From: Pseudomonas brassicacearum | Lineage (GTDB): Bacteria > Pseudomonadota > Gammaproteobacteria > Pseudomonadales > Pseudomonadaceae | Direction: 5' to 3' | Assembly (NCBI RefSeq): GCF_003732265.1 | Contig: NZ_MOBK01000005.1 | Span: 124,001-188,000, forward strand | DNA: 64,000 nucleotides | Shown: piece by piece, positions 20,286 through 30,217 of the stretch | Position numbering within the stretch: the stretch's first letter is position 1 | Layout of the letters: every line of letters starts with the position of its first letter | The notes under the pieces: model-generated | Database searches by the model: none | What the model was told of the DNA's origin: nothing | Seen by the model: only the letters and a program-made list of their open reading frames with translations | Translations under genes and position numbers: made by a program

Positions 20286-21809
20286 TCAGACAGTTTTTGC
20301 CATCCGGCTGGCAATCAGCGCCCAGCCAAACAACAGCATGCAAACGATGATCAGCGGCCACGAGCGCCATTGCAGGTACGGCGTCAGGTTGTGCATCGGC
20401 ACCACTTCGCCGTAGAGGATGCCGCGTTCGAATTGCGGGATCTGCGCGGTAATCTGGCCAAACGGGTTGATCAGCCCGGACACGCCATTGTTGGTGGCGC
20501 GGATCATCCAGCGGCCCGCCTCCAGCGCGCGCATCTGCGCCATTTGCAGATGTTGCAACGGGCCGATGGAGGTGCCGAACCAGGTGTCGTTGCTGATGGT
20601 CAGCAGCAAATCACTGCGCGCCGCAAGGCTGGCGGCGAATTCCGGGTAGACCACTTCGTAGCAGATGAACGGCGCAATCTGATAGCCCTTGGCCTGCAGC
20701 ATCGGCTGGTCGGCCGGTCCGCGGGCGAAATCGGACATCGGCAGGTCGAAGAATGCGATCAGCCCGCGTAGTACATCCTGCAACGGCACGTATTCGCCGA
20801 ACGGCACCAGTTTCTGCTTGAGGTAAGTGCCATCGCCTTCACCGACGACCGTAATACCGTTGAAGAAGCGTTTCTCGTGACGCACTTCCTGACGGATCGG
20901 CACGCCGGTAATCAGCGCCGAATTACGTTCGGCGGCGAAGTTGCCCATCATGGTCAGGTAGCCCTCGGCGGACGACTTGAGCACCGGCACGGCGGTTTCC
21001 GGCCAAATCAGCAGGTCGACGCGTTTGGAACTGAAGCTCATGTCGCGGTACAGCTCCAATTGCGCGTTGAGCTGCGCCGGGTCCCACTTCATGCTTTGTT
21101 CAATGTTGCCTTGAATCGCCGCAACGCTGAGCGCTGGGCCCGCCGGACTGGTCCAGGCGTGTTCTTTCAAGGCCAGGCCGGCCACCCATGGGCCGACCAG
21201 CAACAACGCGCCCGCAGTAATAAACCCTTTACGCCCGGTGCGCACCAGACGCAACGCGTTGTAGATCAGTGCGGCCGTGAGCGCGAGTGTGAAGGAGATC
21301 AGCCACATCCCGCCTAAGGGCGCGAGCCCGGCCAATGGGCCATCAAGCTGGCTGTAACCGGAATAGAGCCACGGGAAGCCGGTGAGGAACCAGCCACGAA
21401 ACGCTTCCTGGCCGACCCACAATGCTGCAAACGCCAAGGCATCTGCCAGCGGCGCTTCGTTGCGACGGAGCCAGCGCGCCCAAATCCAGGCCGGCAGGGC
21501 AAAGAACCAGGCAATCGCTGCGGTGAACGCCAGCATCAGCAAGCCCGCCAGCAACACCGACGCGCCACCGAAGTTGTGAATGCTGTAGTAGATCCAGCTG
21601 GTGCCGGCACCGAACAGGCCGAAACCGAAACACCAGCCACGGCCCAAGGCCTGACGTGGGCTCAGTTCGCGTAAACCGGCGTAAAAGAAACCGACCGCCA
21701 GCAACGCCAACGGCCAGATATCGAACGGCGCCAGCGCCAGGGTGGTGAGTGCACCGGCCGCCACGGCCAGCAAATTACCGGGCCAGCCGGGGCGGGTTAC
21801 GCGGAGCAT
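20286..21809 (-). CDS. lnt: Apolipoprotein N-acyltransferase
   Basis: Adds the third acyl chain to the N-terminal Cys of lipoproteins at the periplasmic face of the inner membrane. 507 residues: several N-terminal membrane helices, then a nitrilase-like domain and a last C-terminal helix. Catalytic Glu in LLIWPETAVPV, Lys in the TYLKQKLVPFGEY region, and Cys in APFICYEVVYPE. Downstream of corC in the same direction, spacing 8 bases. Confidence 0.96.
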   Translation of the reverse strand: MLRVTRPGWPGNLLAVAAGALTTLALAPFDIWPLALLAVGFFYAGLRELSPRQALGRGWCFGFGLFGAGTSWIYYSIHNFGGASVLLAGLLMLAFTAAIAWFFALPAWIWARWLRRNEAPLADALAFAALWVGQEAFRGWFLTGFPWLYSGYSQLDGPLAGLAPLGGMWLISFTLALTAALIYNALRLVRTGRKGFITAGALLLVGPWVAGLALKEHAWTSPAGPALSVAAIQGNIEQSMKWDPAQLNAQLELYRDMSFSSKRVDLLIWPETAVPVLKSSAEGYLTMMGNFAAERNSALITGVPIRQEVRHEKRFFNGITVVGEGDGTYLKQKLVPFGEYVPLQDVLRGLIAFFDLPMSDFARGPADQPMLQAKGYQIAPFICYEVVYPEFAASLAARSDLLLTISNDTWFGTSIGPLQHLQMAQMRALEAGRWMIRATNNGVSGLINPFGQITAQIPQFERGILYGEVVPMHNLTPYLQWRSWPLIIVCMLLFGWALIASRMAKTV

Positions 21810-21817
21810 GTCAATCC

Positions 21818-22657
21818 TTAACGGGCAATGGGCGTCAGGCGCAGCAAGTGAATCCGACGGCTGTCGGCGTTCAGGATGCGGAAGCGATAAGGGCCGATTT
21901 CAGTGATTTCGTTGCGTTTCGGCAGGTGCCCGAACGCGCTCATCACCAGGCCGCCGACGGTATCGAACTCATCGTCGGAGAATTCGCTGTCGAAAAACTC
22001 GTTGAAGTTTTCGATCGGCGTCAGGGCCTTGATCAGGAAGTCGCCGCTGGGCAGCGGCTTGATGTAGCTGTCTTCCTCAACGTCGTGCTCGTCTTCGATG
22101 TCGCCGACGATTTGTTCCAGCACGTCTTCGATGGTCACCAGGCCAGCCACGCCGCCGTATTCGTCAATGACGATGGCCATGTGGTTGTGGTTGGCGCGAA
22201 ATTCGCGCAGCAGCACATTCAGGCGCTTGGACTCGGGCACGAAAGTGGCCGGGCGCAGCAGGTCCTTGATGTTGAAGCTGTCGCCGTTCTCCTTGAGGAT
22301 CAACGGCAGCAAGTCCTTGGCCAGCAACACGCCCATCACGTCATCGTGGCTTTCGCCGATCACCGGGTAGCGGGAGTGGGCAGAGTCAACCACGGCGGGC
22401 AGGAACTCGCGAGGGGTCTGGGTCGCCTTGATGCTGACCATTTGCGAGCGCGGGACCATGATGTCCCGTACTTGCAGGTCCGCAACCTGGATGGCGCCTT
22501 CGACGATGGCCAGCGCTTCGCTGTCCAACAGTTTGTTCTGGTGTGCATCGCGCAGGAGCTCCAGCAGCTCCTGACGGTTTTTCGGCTCGTGGGCAAAAGC
22601 CTGGGTGAGCTTACCCAGCCAAGACTTCTGCCCGTTGCTCGATCGATCTTCGCTCAT
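21818..22657 (-). CDS. corC: HlyC/CorC-family protein with two CBS domains
   Basis: 279-residue cytosolic protein with tandem CBS domains (VRDIMVPRSQMVSIKATQ ... and ... NHMAIVIDEYGGVAGLVTIEDVLEQIVGDIEDEHD) and a C-terminal CorC_HlyC domain. Relatives affect magnesium/cobalt homeostasis; the E. coli gene is also called ybeX and works with ybeY/ybeZ in ribosome maturation. The neighbours here, ybeY and a phoH-like gene, favour the ribosome link. No membrane segments, unlike CNNM/YtfL proteins. Confidence 0.92.
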   Translation of the reverse strand: MSEDRSSNGQKSWLGKLTQAFAHEPKNRQELLELLRDAHQNKLLDSEALAIVEGAIQVADLQVRDIMVPRSQMVSIKATQTPREFLPAVVDSAHSRYPVIGESHDDVMGVLLAKDLLPLILKENGDSFNIKDLLRPATFVPESKRLNVLLREFRANHNHMAIVIDEYGGVAGLVTIEDVLEQIVGDIEDEHDVEEDSYIKPLPSGDFLIKALTPIENFNEFFDSEFSDDEFDTVGGLVMSAFGHLPKRNEITEIGPYRFRILNADSRRIHLLRLTPIAR

Positions 22658-22662
22658 AGCGA

Positions 22663-23157
22663 TTACTCTGAATCCTTTGTTGTAACGATAGGGGATGTTT
22701 CGGTTTCGTCGTCCGCATACGGGTCGGGATAGCCCAACTCTGCAAGCAACGTTCGTTCCAGTGCTTCCATTTCTTCGGCTTCGTCGTCATCTATATGGTC
22801 GTAACCGAGCAGATGCAAGCAGCCGTGAATCACCAGATGAGCCCAATGGGCCTTCAATGCCTTGCCTTGTTCGGCGGCCTCACGCTCGACCACGGCCACG
22901 CAGATCACCAGGTCACCCAGCAGCGGGATATCCAGAAACTCGTCGGGCACGTCGGCGGGGAACGACAGAACGTTAGTGGCGTAATCCTTTTGCCGCCAGG
23001 TGTGATTCAGCTCGCGGCCTTCTGCTTCGTCGACCAGGCGAATGGTCATTTCGGAGTCGGCAGTGCGCTGGCGCAGGGCGAGTTCGCACCATTGGCGGAA
23101 CTCGGCTTCGCTGGGGGCGGACGCTTGTGTAGCCAGTTGCAGATCAAGCTCAAGCAT
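22663..23157 (-). CDS. ybeY: Endoribonuclease YbeY
   Basis: Zinc-dependent endoribonuclease needed for 16S rRNA 3'-end maturation and 70S quality control. 164 residues. The metal-binding motif HGxLHLxGYDH is present as [21 protein letters not shown] near residue 116. The C-terminus has an acidic tail. The start overlaps the phoH-like stop by eight bases, so translation is probably coupled. Confidence 0.96.
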   Translation of the reverse strand: MLELDLQLATQASAPSEAEFRQWCELALRQRTADSEMTIRLVDEAEGRELNHTWRQKDYATNVLSFPADVPDEFLDIPLLGDLVICVAVVEREAAEQGKALKAHWAHLVIHGCLHLLGYDHIDDDEAEEMEALERTLLAELGYPDPYADDETETSPIVTTKDSE

Positions 23158-24154
23158 CGCGGCGGTTGTCCTTTGGTGCTTCTTCGGTCACGCGATTTTC
23201 GAAGCGCTCGTAGGCTTCGACAATGCGCTGCACCAGTGGATGGCGCACAACGTCCTTGGGCATGAAATGGGTGAAGCTGATGCCCGGCACGTCCTTGAGC
23301 ACCTCGATCACATGGTGCAGCCCGGATTTGGTGCCTTTCGGCAGGTCGACCTGGGTGATGTCACCGGTGATGACCGCGGTAGAGCCAAAGCCGATGCGGG
23401 TCAGGAACATCTTCATTTGCTCGACGGTGGTGTTCTGGCTTTCGTCGAGAATGATGAAGCTGTTGTTCAGCGTACGACCGCGCATGTAAGCCAGCGGTGC
23501 CACTTCGATGACCTGGCGTTCGATCAGCTTGGCGACGTGTTCGAAGCCGAGCATTTCGTAGAGCGCGTCATAGAGCGGGCGCAGGTACGGGTCGATCTTC
23601 TGCGACAAATCGCCGGGCAGGAAACCGAGTTTCTCGCCGGCTTCAACCGCCGGACGAACCAGCAGGATGCGGCGAATCTGCTCGCGTTCCAGCGCGTCTA
23701 CCGCGCAGGCCACGGCCAGATACGTCTTGCCGGTACCGGCCGGGCCGATGCCGAAGTTGATGTCATTGCCGAGAATTTCCTTCACATAGCGCAGCTGATT
23801 CAAGCCGCGAGGGCGAATCATGCCTTTTTTGGTGCGCAAGGCGACGGAAGGTTCGGAGGGCGACACGTTGTCCAGCTCTTCGACGGCCGATTCCTGCAGG
23901 AACAGGTGAACCATGTCCGGCGACAGCTCGGTACCCTTGGTTTCCCGGTACAGACGGCGCAGGAGGTTTTCCGCAGATGTGGTGTGTTTAGGATCGCCGA
24001 TCAATTCGAACTGGTTTCCGCGGTTGCGGATCTCGATGGTCAGGCGCTGTTCGATCAAGCGCAAATGCTCGTCGAATTGCCCGCACAGATTGGCGAAGCG
24101 GCGAGCCTCAAAGGGCTCGAGGATGAAACGATGCGGTTCTATGGGTGCGTTCAA
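23150..24154 (-). CDS. PhoH-like ATPase (YbeZ)
   Basis: P-loop NTPase of the PhoH family, physically and genetically tied to YbeY in E. coli and thought to assist rRNA processing. Walker A is [13 protein letters not shown]; Walker B is [12 protein letters not shown]; the KH-like N-terminal part precedes it. I place the start at a TTG (24154), giving [10 protein letters not shown] as the conserved N-terminus and 334 residues. An in-frame ATG at 24253 would add 33 non-conserved residues. Third gene of the miaB-phoH-ybeY-corC-lnt run. Confidence 0.93.
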   Translation of the reverse strand: MNAPIEPHRFILEPFEARRFANLCGQFDEHLRLIEQRLTIEIRNRGNQFELIGDPKHTTSAENLLRRLYRETKGTELSPDMVHLFLQESAVEELDNVSPSEPSVALRTKKGMIRPRGLNQLRYVKEILGNDINFGIGPAGTGKTYLAVACAVDALEREQIRRILLVRPAVEAGEKLGFLPGDLSQKIDPYLRPLYDALYEMLGFEHVAKLIERQVIEVAPLAYMRGRTLNNSFIILDESQNTTVEQMKMFLTRIGFGSTAVITGDITQVDLPKGTKSGLHHVIEVLKDVPGISFTHFMPKDVVRHPLVQRIVEAYERFENRVTEEAPKDNRRDA

Positions 24155-24259
24155 GGTCGTATTTAGCCGCCCTGGGGCAATTAAGATGAAATCAAGGATA
24201 ACGCCAGTGGGCTGGGTGCGAAAGCTCTTAAATAAGATGCCGGATTTCGGCACTTAATC

Positions 24260-24386
24260 TGTGGCGAGGGGGCTTGCCCCCGTCCGGCTGCGAAGCAGTC
24301 GCAAAATACTTGGGACCGCTTCGCAGTCCAACGGGGCGATGCGGCGTTCCGACAAGCCCTCTCGCCACAAGGCTCGCTCCCACAGG
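24260..24386. repeat. REPIN with head cassette, fused to a fragment of the other REP type
   Basis: One arm is the plain TGTGGCGAGGGGGCTTGCCC (from 24260). The opposite arm carries the 16-nt insert CGATGCGGCGTTCCGA (24337-24352) before CAAGCCCTCTCGCCACA. Directly behind it lies GGCTCGCTCCCACAGG, an end fragment of the TGTGGGAGC-type REP. Lies between the phoH-like gene and miaB. Confidence 0.8.
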
Positions 24387-24397
24387 GTTATTCAGTG

Positions 24398-25726
24398 TTA
24401 CTGAAGCAGCGTGCCCCGCAGCGAATGCGGTTGTGCGGCGTCGATGTGCACGTCGGCGAACTGGCCAATCAAGGTTGGATTGTCGCAGCGGAAGTTGACG
24501 ATACGATTATTCTCGGTCCGGCCTTGCAGCTCGCCGGGGTCTTTTTTCGAATAATCGGTCACCAGGATCCGCTGGATCGAACCGACCATTTGTCGGCTGA
24601 TTTCGAAACCTTGCTGGTTCAGACGATGTTGCAGGGCGTTCAGGCGCTCTTTCTTCAACGCTTCCGGTGTCTCATCGGCCAGGTCGGCCGCCGGGGTGCC
24701 CGGACGCTGGCTGTAGACGAACGAGTAGGAGAAGTCGAAACCGACGTCCTCGATCAACTTCATGGTCTGTTCGAAGTCTTTCTCGGTTTCACCCGGGAAA
24801 CCGACGATGAAGTCCGAACTGATGCAAATGCCCGGCACGGCGGCCCGCAGCTTGCGCAGTTTGGATTTGTATTCCAGCGCGGTGTGGTTGCGCTTCATCG
24901 CTGAGAGAATCCGGTCCGAACCCGACTGCACCGGCAAGTGCAGGTGCTTGACCAGTTCCGGCACATCGGCGTGGGCCTGGATCAGGCTGTCGGAGAATTC
25001 CAGCGGGTGCGACGTGGTGTAGCGAATCCGGTCGATGCCATCGACGGCGGCCACGACACGAATCAGCTCGGCCAGATCGGCGAGGCGACCGTCATGCGTG
25101 GTACCGCGATAACCGTTGACGTTCTGACCCAGCAGGGTCACTTCGCGCACGCCGTTTTCGGCCAGGTGGATGATCTCGGCAATCACGTCGTCGAACGGGC
25201 GGCTGACTTCTTCACCGCGGGTGTACGGCACCACGCAGAAGGTGCAGTACTTGCTGCAGCCTTCCATCACCGACACATACGCGCTCGGGCCGTCGATACG
25301 CGGCTCGGGCAAATGGTCGAACTTTTCGATTTCAGGGAACGAGACGTCGACTTGCGGCAGCTTGGTGGCGCGGGCGGCGTCGATCATTTCCGGCAGGCGG
25401 TGCAGGGTCTGCGGGCCGAAGACCACGTCGACATACGGTGCGCGATCGCGAATGGCAGCGCCTTCCTGACTGGCCACGCAACCGCCGACGGCGATTACCA
25501 TGTCCGGGTTGGCGAGTTTCAGTTCACGCCAGCGGCCGAGCTGGGAATACACCCGGTCCTGGGCGCGTTCGCGAATGGAGCAGGTGTTGAGCAGGATCAC
25601 GTCGGCATCTTCAGCGCGAGCGGTGACTTCCAGGGCCTGGTGTTCGCCCAGCAAGTCGACCATGCGCGAGCTGTCGTACTCGTTCATCTGGCAACCGTGG
25701 GTTTCGATGTAAAGCTTCTTGGCCAT
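24398..25726 (-). CDS. miaB: tRNA-2-methylthio-N6-dimethylallyladenosine synthase MiaB
   Basis: Radical-SAM methylthiotransferase that converts i6A37 to ms2i6A37 in tRNAs reading UNN codons. The start at 25726 ([15 protein letters not shown]) gives 442 residues. UPF0004 domain Cys residues lie in [15 protein letters not shown] and VGGCVASQ; the radical-SAM CxxxCxxC is CSKYCTFC; the C-terminal TRAM domain includes [25 protein letters not shown]. Transcribed towards the phoH-like gene but separated from it by a REPIN. Confidence 0.97.
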   Translation of the reverse strand: MAKKLYIETHGCQMNEYDSSRMVDLLGEHQALEVTARAEDADVILLNTCSIRERAQDRVYSQLGRWRELKLANPDMVIAVGGCVASQEGAAIRDRAPYVDVVFGPQTLHRLPEMIDAARATKLPQVDVSFPEIEKFDHLPEPRIDGPSAYVSVMEGCSKYCTFCVVPYTRGEEVSRPFDDVIAEIIHLAENGVREVTLLGQNVNGYRGTTHDGRLADLAELIRVVAAVDGIDRIRYTTSHPLEFSDSLIQAHADVPELVKHLHLPVQSGSDRILSAMKRNHTALEYKSKLRKLRAAVPGICISSDFIVGFPGETEKDFEQTMKLIEDVGFDFSYSFVYSQRPGTPAADLADETPEALKKERLNALQHRLNQQGFEISRQMVGSIQRILVTDYSKKDPGELQGRTENNRIVNFRCDNPTLIGQFADVHIDAAQPHSLRGTLLQ

Positions 25727-25810
25727 GGACAGAGTCATCACGTGATTCAAAGAACCGCGCATTATAGGGAACATGTCCCAAGGTTCCTACCGCTGTGCGT
25801 CCGGTGGCTA

Positions 25811-25819
25811 TGCTATAGT
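25811..25819 (+). promoter_or_regulatory. Extended -10 promoter of the DUF1820 gene
   Basis: TGCTATAGT: an extended -10 (TGn) with TATAGT, 42 bases ahead of the ATG at 25861. No clear -35 is seen, which extended -10 promoters can tolerate. Confidence 0.45.
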
Positions 25820-25860
25820 TCGCGCCCTCATTTTTATCCCAAATGTGTTGCTCGCCCACC

Positions 25861-26190
25861 ATGACCAAACGTGAAGCTCCAATCTACAAGGTGATTTTCC
25901 TCAACCAGGGCCAGGTGTACGAAATGTATGCCAAGCAGATCTATCAAAGTGATCTGTGGGGCTTTCTGGAAGTGGAAGAGTTCGTCTTTGGCGAGCGCAC
26001 GCAAGTGGTCGTCGATCCGAGCGAAGAGAAGCTCAAGGCTCAGTTCGAAGGCGTGGTGCGCAGTTTTGTGCCGATGCATTCGATTGTGCGCATCGACGAG
26101 GTAGAGCGACTGGGCACGCCGAAAATCAGCGAAGCCCGTGGCGCGGTCGGCAATGTCATGCCGTTTCCGATGCCGATGCCTGAAAAGTAA
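25861..26190 (+). CDS. DUF1820 family protein
   Basis: 109-residue cytosolic protein of the DUF1820 family, found next to miaB or hemL in many Pseudomonas. It starts TKREAPIYKVIFLNQGQVYEMYAKQIYQSDLWGFLEVEEFVFGE, the family core, and ends in a Pro/Met-rich tail (MPFPMPMPEK). Function unknown; the fold looks small beta-rich. The strong local promoter suggests a free-standing gene divergent from miaB. Confidence 0.88.
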   Translation: MTKREAPIYKVIFLNQGQVYEMYAKQIYQSDLWGFLEVEEFVFGERTQVVVDPSEEKLKAQFEGVVRSFVPMHSIVRIDEVERLGTPKISEARGAVGNVMPFPMPMPEK

Positions 26191-26195
26191 GCCTC

Positions 26196-26341
26196 TGTGG
26201 CGAGGGGGCTTGTCGGAACGCCGCATCGCCCCGTTGGGCTGCGAAGCGGCCCTTAATACTTCAATTAACTCTTACTGACTCACCGCGCTGACCTACTTGC
26301 GGCTGCTTCGCAACCGAACGGGGGCAAGCCCCCTCGCCACA
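26196..26341. repeat. REPIN with head cassette in one arm
   Basis: The left arm TGTGGCGAGGGGGCTTG is followed by TCGGAACGCCGCATCG (26213-26228) before CCCCGTT; the right arm (ending 26341) is plain, with CGAACGGGGGCAAGCCCCCT. It sits between convergent genes, the DUF1820 gene and the Sel1 gene. Confidence 0.82.
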
Positions 26342-26357
26342 GGGGGCCGAGTTGGAT

Positions 26358-26912
26358 TCAGGGCAATGGTGCAAACGGCGTTCGCCCATCCGCACTCTGC
26401 AACTCCATCAGGTATTTACGAAAGATTTGCCCCAGCACCTGAGTCGCCACTTCCAGCTCTTCGCGCGGCATTTTCTCGGTGACTTCGTCGGCGGTGTCCA
26501 GTGCATCTTCAGCGCCGTTGACCGCAGCCATTTTCAGCAGAATGTAAGCCTGAACGTTATTGGCCTGAACGCCTTCGCCTCGAAAGAACATGGTACCCAG
26601 CTTGAATTGCGCCTGGGCGTGGCCTTGCAGCGAGGCTTTTTCGAAATAGCTGAGGGCTTGATTGAGGTCGCGAGGCGCGTTTTTGCCTTCGTAGTAGAAC
26701 TCACCCAACTCGTATTGCGCTTGCGCATCCCCTTCATCCGACGCTTTCTGGCAGGCGGCGAGCGCTTGCGTCAGGTCTTGCGGCTGAGTATTGAGGGTGC
26801 AGCGACCCATCGCTGGGATTAACAACGAGTTGCCGCCTGCTTGTGCGTGCGCGAGCAGGGGCTGAAGGAGCAACAGGCAGCCCAGTGCAAGGGCGCGGCC
26901 GGTGCGGTTCAT
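26358..26912 (-). CDS. Sel1-repeat / TPR periplasmic protein
   Basis: 184 residues with an N-terminal signal peptide (cleavage about LLAHAQA) and two clear Sel1-like repeats (ACQKASDEGDAQAQYELGEFYYEGKNAP..., YFEKASLQGHAQAQFKLGTMFFRGEGVQ...), a fold used for protein-protein contact. A short Cys pair (RCTLNT, AACQKA) may form a disulfide in the periplasm. No catalytic motif is seen. Partner unknown. Upstream gap of 226 bp to hemL contains the hemL terminator. Confidence 0.85.
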   Translation of the reverse strand: MNRTGRALALGCLLLLQPLLAHAQAGGNSLLIPAMGRCTLNTQPQDLTQALAACQKASDEGDAQAQYELGEFYYEGKNAPRDLNQALSYFEKASLQGHAQAQFKLGTMFFRGEGVQANNVQAYILLKMAAVNGAEDALDTADEVTEKMPREELEVATQVLGQIFRKYLMELQSADGRTPFAPLP

Positions 26913-27096
26913 GGGAATCGACTTACCTCTGAAGGGCGCGCGGACCCATCGAGGGGATCCAATAAGCGCGCATTATGAAATAAGCAGGGCCAACCTTACA
27001 AAGTCTTTACTCGTTTTTCTGCTGCGCGGGGAATATATCGCCCAATTTGCGGGAGATTCTTGGCAGAAGCGTAGGAATAACGGTGTGAATGTAGGT

Positions 27097-27128
27097 AAAA
27101 GCTGACGCTGGCAGTCGCCAACGTCAGC
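27097..27128 (-). terminator. Rho-independent terminator after hemL
   Basis: On the minus strand GCTGACGTTGGC pairs with GCCAGCGTCAGC (12 pairs, one wobble, four-base loop), followed by TTTTACC. It begins ten bases after the hemL stop. Confidence 0.8.
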
Positions 27129-27138
27129 GGCACTGCGA

Positions 27139-28422
27139 TTATTTCAATGCAGCGAATGCACGTTCAGCGGCGTCCAGCGTCAGTTTCAACTCGGCTTCGC
27201 CATGGGCGATCGAGGTGAAGCCGGCTTCGAAAGCACTCGGCGCTAGGTACACGCCACCTTCAAGCATCAGATGGAAGAAGCGGCCGAACAGCGCCGCGTC
27301 GCTGGCCATTACGTCATCGAAGGTCACGATGTCGTCGGCGCCACTGAAGTACAGGCCGAACATGCCGCCCGCCTGCGTGGTCACGAACGGAATACCCGCC
27401 GCATCGGCGCGTTGTTGCAGGCCATCGAGCAGGCGACTGGTGTAATCGCTCAGCTCGGCATGGAAGCCCGGACGGCTGATCAGGCGCAGGGTGGTCAGGC
27501 CGGCGGCCATGGCCAGCGGGTTACCCGACAACGTGCCAGCCTGGTACACCGGGCCCAGCGGCGCGATGTGCGACATGATTTCGCGTTTGCCGCCGAAGCA
27601 GCCGACCGGCATGCCGCCGCCGATGATCTTGCCAAAGGTGCTCAGGTCCGGCGTCACGCCGAAGTGCGCTTGTGCACCGCCGAGGGCGACGCGGAAACCG
27701 GTCATCACTTCGTCGAAAATCAGCACCACACCGTGCTTGTCGCACAGGGTCCGCAGGCCTTCGAGGAAACCCGGCGCCGGCGGTACGCAGTTCATGTTGC
27801 CAGCCACGGGTTCGACGATGATGCACGCCACGTCCTGGCCGACTTCGGCGAGCATGGTTTCCACCGCGTCGATGTCGTTGAACGGCAAGGTCAGAGTGTG
27901 TTTGGCGAAGTCCGCCGGCACGCCGGCCGAGCTCGGTACGCCTTGGGTCAGTGCGCCGGACCCGGCCTTGACCAGCAGGCTGTCAGAGTGACCGTGGTAG
28001 CAGCCTTCGAACTTGATGATGCTGTCGCGGCCAGTGAAACCACGGGCCAGACGAATCGCGCTCATGGTCGCTTCGGTGCCGGAGCTGACCATGCGCACCA
28101 TTTCCATCGACGGCACGATCGAGCAGACCAGGTCCGCCATCTCGGTTTCCATCGCGGTCGGGGCACCGTAGGACAAACCGTGTTCCAGTTGTTTACGCAC
28201 CGCGTCCAGTACGTCCGGATGGCTGTGGCCGAGGATCATCGGGCCCCAGGAACCGACGTAATCCACATAACGCTTGTCGTCTTCGTCGGTGACGTAGGCG
28301 CCTTCAGCGTGTTTGAAAAACAGCGGGGTGCCGCCGACGCTTTTGAACGCGCGCACTGGCGAGTTCACGCCACCGGGAATGTGTTTCTGGGCATTGGCAA
28401 ACAGGGTTTCGGAACGAGACAT
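27139..28422 (-). CDS. hemL: Glutamate-1-semialdehyde 2,1-aminomutase
   Basis: PLP enzyme that turns glutamate-1-semialdehyde into 5-aminolevulinate, the C5-pathway entry to haem. 427 residues. The PLP lysine is Lys265 in [14 protein letters not shown]; the cofactor phosphate site includes [21 protein letters not shown] holds the Asp that contacts the pyridine nitrogen. Follows thiE in the same direction (15-base gap), the normal Pseudomonas order thiD-thiE-hemL. Confidence 0.98.
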   Translation of the reverse strand: MSRSETLFANAQKHIPGGVNSPVRAFKSVGGTPLFFKHAEGAYVTDEDDKRYVDYVGSWGPMILGHSHPDVLDAVRKQLEHGLSYGAPTAMETEMADLVCSIVPSMEMVRMVSSGTEATMSAIRLARGFTGRDSIIKFEGCYHGHSDSLLVKAGSGALTQGVPSSAGVPADFAKHTLTLPFNDIDAVETMLAEVGQDVACIIVEPVAGNMNCVPPAPGFLEGLRTLCDKHGVVLIFDEVMTGFRVALGGAQAHFGVTPDLSTFGKIIGGGMPVGCFGGKREIMSHIAPLGPVYQAGTLSGNPLAMAAGLTTLRLISRPGFHAELSDYTSRLLDGLQQRADAAGIPFVTTQAGGMFGLYFSGADDIVTFDDVMASDAALFGRFFHLMLEGGVYLAPSAFEAGFTSIAHGEAELKLTLDAAERAFAALK

Positions 28423-28437
28423 GGTCGGGCTCTCAAA

Positions 28438-29061
28438 TCAGACTTTAAGTAATTCGTTAAAGGCGCGGGCGCGGCGTGTCACTTCAGCCGGGCTCTCGGC
28501 GCCAAACAGACCGTGGACAACCGCCAGCAGGTCAACCCCATGGGCTACCAGTGGCGAGGCGTTTTCCAGGGTGATGCCACCAATCGCGCAGATCGGCAGG
28601 TGCAGTGTGCTGCGGGCCTGGTCAAGCAGTTCGAGGCTGCAAGTCGGTGCGCCGGGTTTGGTGTTGGAATTGAAGAAACGGCCGAAGGCGACGTAGCTGG
28701 CGCCTTCCTTTGCAGCCTGTTCGGCGAGTTCGAGCTGCGCGTGACAGGTCGATCCGATGATAGCCTTGGGGCCGAGCAGTGCGCGGGTAGGAGACAGCGG
28801 ACCATCGGTTTGGCCCAGGTGCACGCCGACGTTCAGGCGCGCAGCGAGCTCGGCATCGTCGTTGATGATCAGCTGAGTCTTGTAGCGTTCACACAGGTCA
28901 CGCAGTGCCTCGGCCTCACGCAGGCGCCGGGCCTCGTCGCTGCTCTTGTCGCGGTATTGCAGCAAGGTGACGCCGCCTTCCAGCGCCGCCTCCACGTACG
29001 AAAGAAATTTACCGGCCAATAACTGGCTATCGGTAATGGCGTACAGGCCACGTAGTTTCAT
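28438..29061 (-). CDS. thiE: Thiamine-phosphate synthase
   Basis: Joins HMP pyrophosphate and the thiazole phosphate to make thiamine monophosphate. 207-residue TIM barrel. [14 protein letters not shown] carries the pyrophosphate-binding residues, [17 protein letters not shown] the phosphate loop, and [10 protein letters not shown] the C-terminal phosphate-binding Gly-rich strand. Placed between thiD and hemL. Confidence 0.96.
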   Translation of the reverse strand: MKLRGLYAITDSQLLAGKFLSYVEAALEGGVTLLQYRDKSSDEARRLREAEALRDLCERYKTQLIINDDAELAARLNVGVHLGQTDGPLSPTRALLGPKAIIGSTCHAQLELAEQAAKEGASYVAFGRFFNSNTKPGAPTCSLELLDQARSTLHLPICAIGGITLENASPLVAHGVDLLAVVHGLFGAESPAEVTRRARAFNELLKV

Positions 29062-29093
29062 CGGACAAGCCTCGGCGCTTTACGCATCAAAAG

Positions 29094-29891
29094 TTACGAA
29101 CAGAAATCCAGCGGCAGACGGCGCGGCACGAATTGGCCTTTGCCCAGCTGCTCCGCATCGCGCAGGGTTCGCCATGTGTAGTTAAGCGCGGTCTGTACGG
29201 CGCTGGTGAGGTTTTCACCCTGGGCCAGACGACCGGCCAAGGCACTGGCCAGTGTGCAGCCGGAACCGTGATAGCTGCCGGGCAAGCGCTGGCAGGTAAA
29301 GGTTTCGCGGCGACCGTCGCGGCTGTAGAGGCGGTTGTGGATTTCGTGTTCGTCGCCATGGCCGCCGGTGATCAGCAGATGTTTGACGAACGGCAGCAGT
29401 TTTTCGGCGCATTCGTCGGCCGTGCCTTCTGGCAGTTCGGCGAGGATGCGCGCTTCGGGAAGGTTAGGGGTGGCAATGATGGACAGGGGCAGCAGGCGTT
29501 CGCGCATGGCGTAGCCGACTTCATCCTTGCCCAGTCGTCCGCCACCGCCGGCGCGCAGCACCGGGTCGCAGACCACCGGCAAATGCGGGTGCGCCGAGAG
29601 CAGTTCGACAACGGTGTCGACCATCTCCAGGGAACCGAGCATGCCCAGTTTGACCGCGGCGATGTCGGAGTCGTTGAGCACGGCATTGGCCTGGGCCAAC
29701 ACCCACTCACGGTCGAGGACGCGAAAGTCAGTAACGTTGACCGTGTCTTGCACGGTCAGGGCGGTGACGGCCGGGGCCGCATGACAACCCTGGGCGAGCA
29801 GGGCTTCGATATCTGCCTGCAAGCCGGCGCCACCACTTGGGTCGTGGCCGGAGAGACAGAGGACAACGGGGCGAGAGCTGTAGATATTCAT
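29094..29891 (-). CDS. thiD: Hydroxymethylpyrimidine/phosphomethylpyrimidine kinase
   Basis: Phosphorylates HMP and then HMP phosphate for thiamine synthesis; ribokinase fold. The start at 29891 (MNIYSSRPVVLCLSGHDPSGGAGLQADI) gives 265 residues. The N-terminal GHDPSGGAG binds substrate; GSGCTLASALAGRLAQG near the end holds the anion hole and the catalytic Asp/Cys region (here SGCTLAS with GCT in place of the more common GTGCT). No TPP riboswitch is evident upstream. Confidence 0.95.
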   Translation of the reverse strand: MNIYSSRPVVLCLSGHDPSGGAGLQADIEALLAQGCHAAPAVTALTVQDTVNVTDFRVLDREWVLAQANAVLNDSDIAAVKLGMLGSLEMVDTVVELLSAHPHLPVVCDPVLRAGGGGRLGKDEVGYAMRERLLPLSIIATPNLPEARILAELPEGTADECAEKLLPFVKHLLITGGHGDEHEIHNRLYSRDGRRETFTCQRLPGSYHGSGCTLASALAGRLAQGENLTSAVQTALNYTWRTLRDAEQLGKGQFVPRRLPLDFCS

Positions 29892-29937
29892 GGTGCGCGA
29901 GCTTACCACCAGTCGACCAGCGAGTCATGAGACGGAC

Positions 29938-29977
29938 CCTGTAGCCGCTGGCGAAGCCTGCGTCCGGTTGCTACAGG
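29938..29977. repeat. 8-bp inverted repeat upstream of thiD
   Basis: CCTGTAGC (29938-29945) and GCTACAGG (29970-29977) with a 24-base loop in which GGCGAAGCC can form a smaller stem. It resembles the ends of another short Pseudomonas intergenic repeat (CTGTAGC...GCTACAG). The rest of the 326-bp gap 29892-30217 holds the ladS promoter region; no gene is seen there. Confidence 0.4.
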
Positions 29978-30081
29978 AATGAGTAAAACGGCCGATGCAT
30001 TGATACAACCTGACCAATCAAGCTGTTTTTGCGCAAAATTTGTCGCTGGAACGCCCGTACTAGAGCCTCTACAGTAAAATT

Positions 30082-30121
30082 TTCAATGGTGTTCAATGGC
30101 CATCAACGGCTATGCTAGAGT
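30082..30121 (+). promoter_or_regulatory. Likely ladS promoter with two 10-bp-phased TTCAATGG boxes
   Basis: TTCAATGG occurs at 30082 and again at 30092, exactly one helical turn apart. Downstream TGCTAGAGT (30113-30121) reads as an extended -10; the second TTCAAT lies 18 bases ahead of it, in the -35 place. The tandem boxes could be an activator site overlapping the -35. Confidence 0.35.
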
Positions 30122-30217
30122 GGATCCAAACCAATAACAGGTAATGCCGGTTTTACGTCTACTCAAAGGGAATGAGGGGCTTCCTGAGATAACCGGACAG
30201 GCCACGCTGGGGCTTAA

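Noticed and set aside
24155..24253. N-terminal extension of the phoH-like gene from an ATG at 24253
   Set aside because: The added 33 residues run through the REPIN-side intergenic region and are not conserved in the family; the TTG at 24154 gives the conserved N-terminus.
24391..24405. Palindrome TTCAGT-GTT-ACTGAA
   Set aside because: It covers the stop codon and last codons of miaB; probably chance.
29892..30217. TPP riboswitch before thiD
   Set aside because: No CUGAGA or ACCUGAUCUGG-like core is seen in the leader on either strand.
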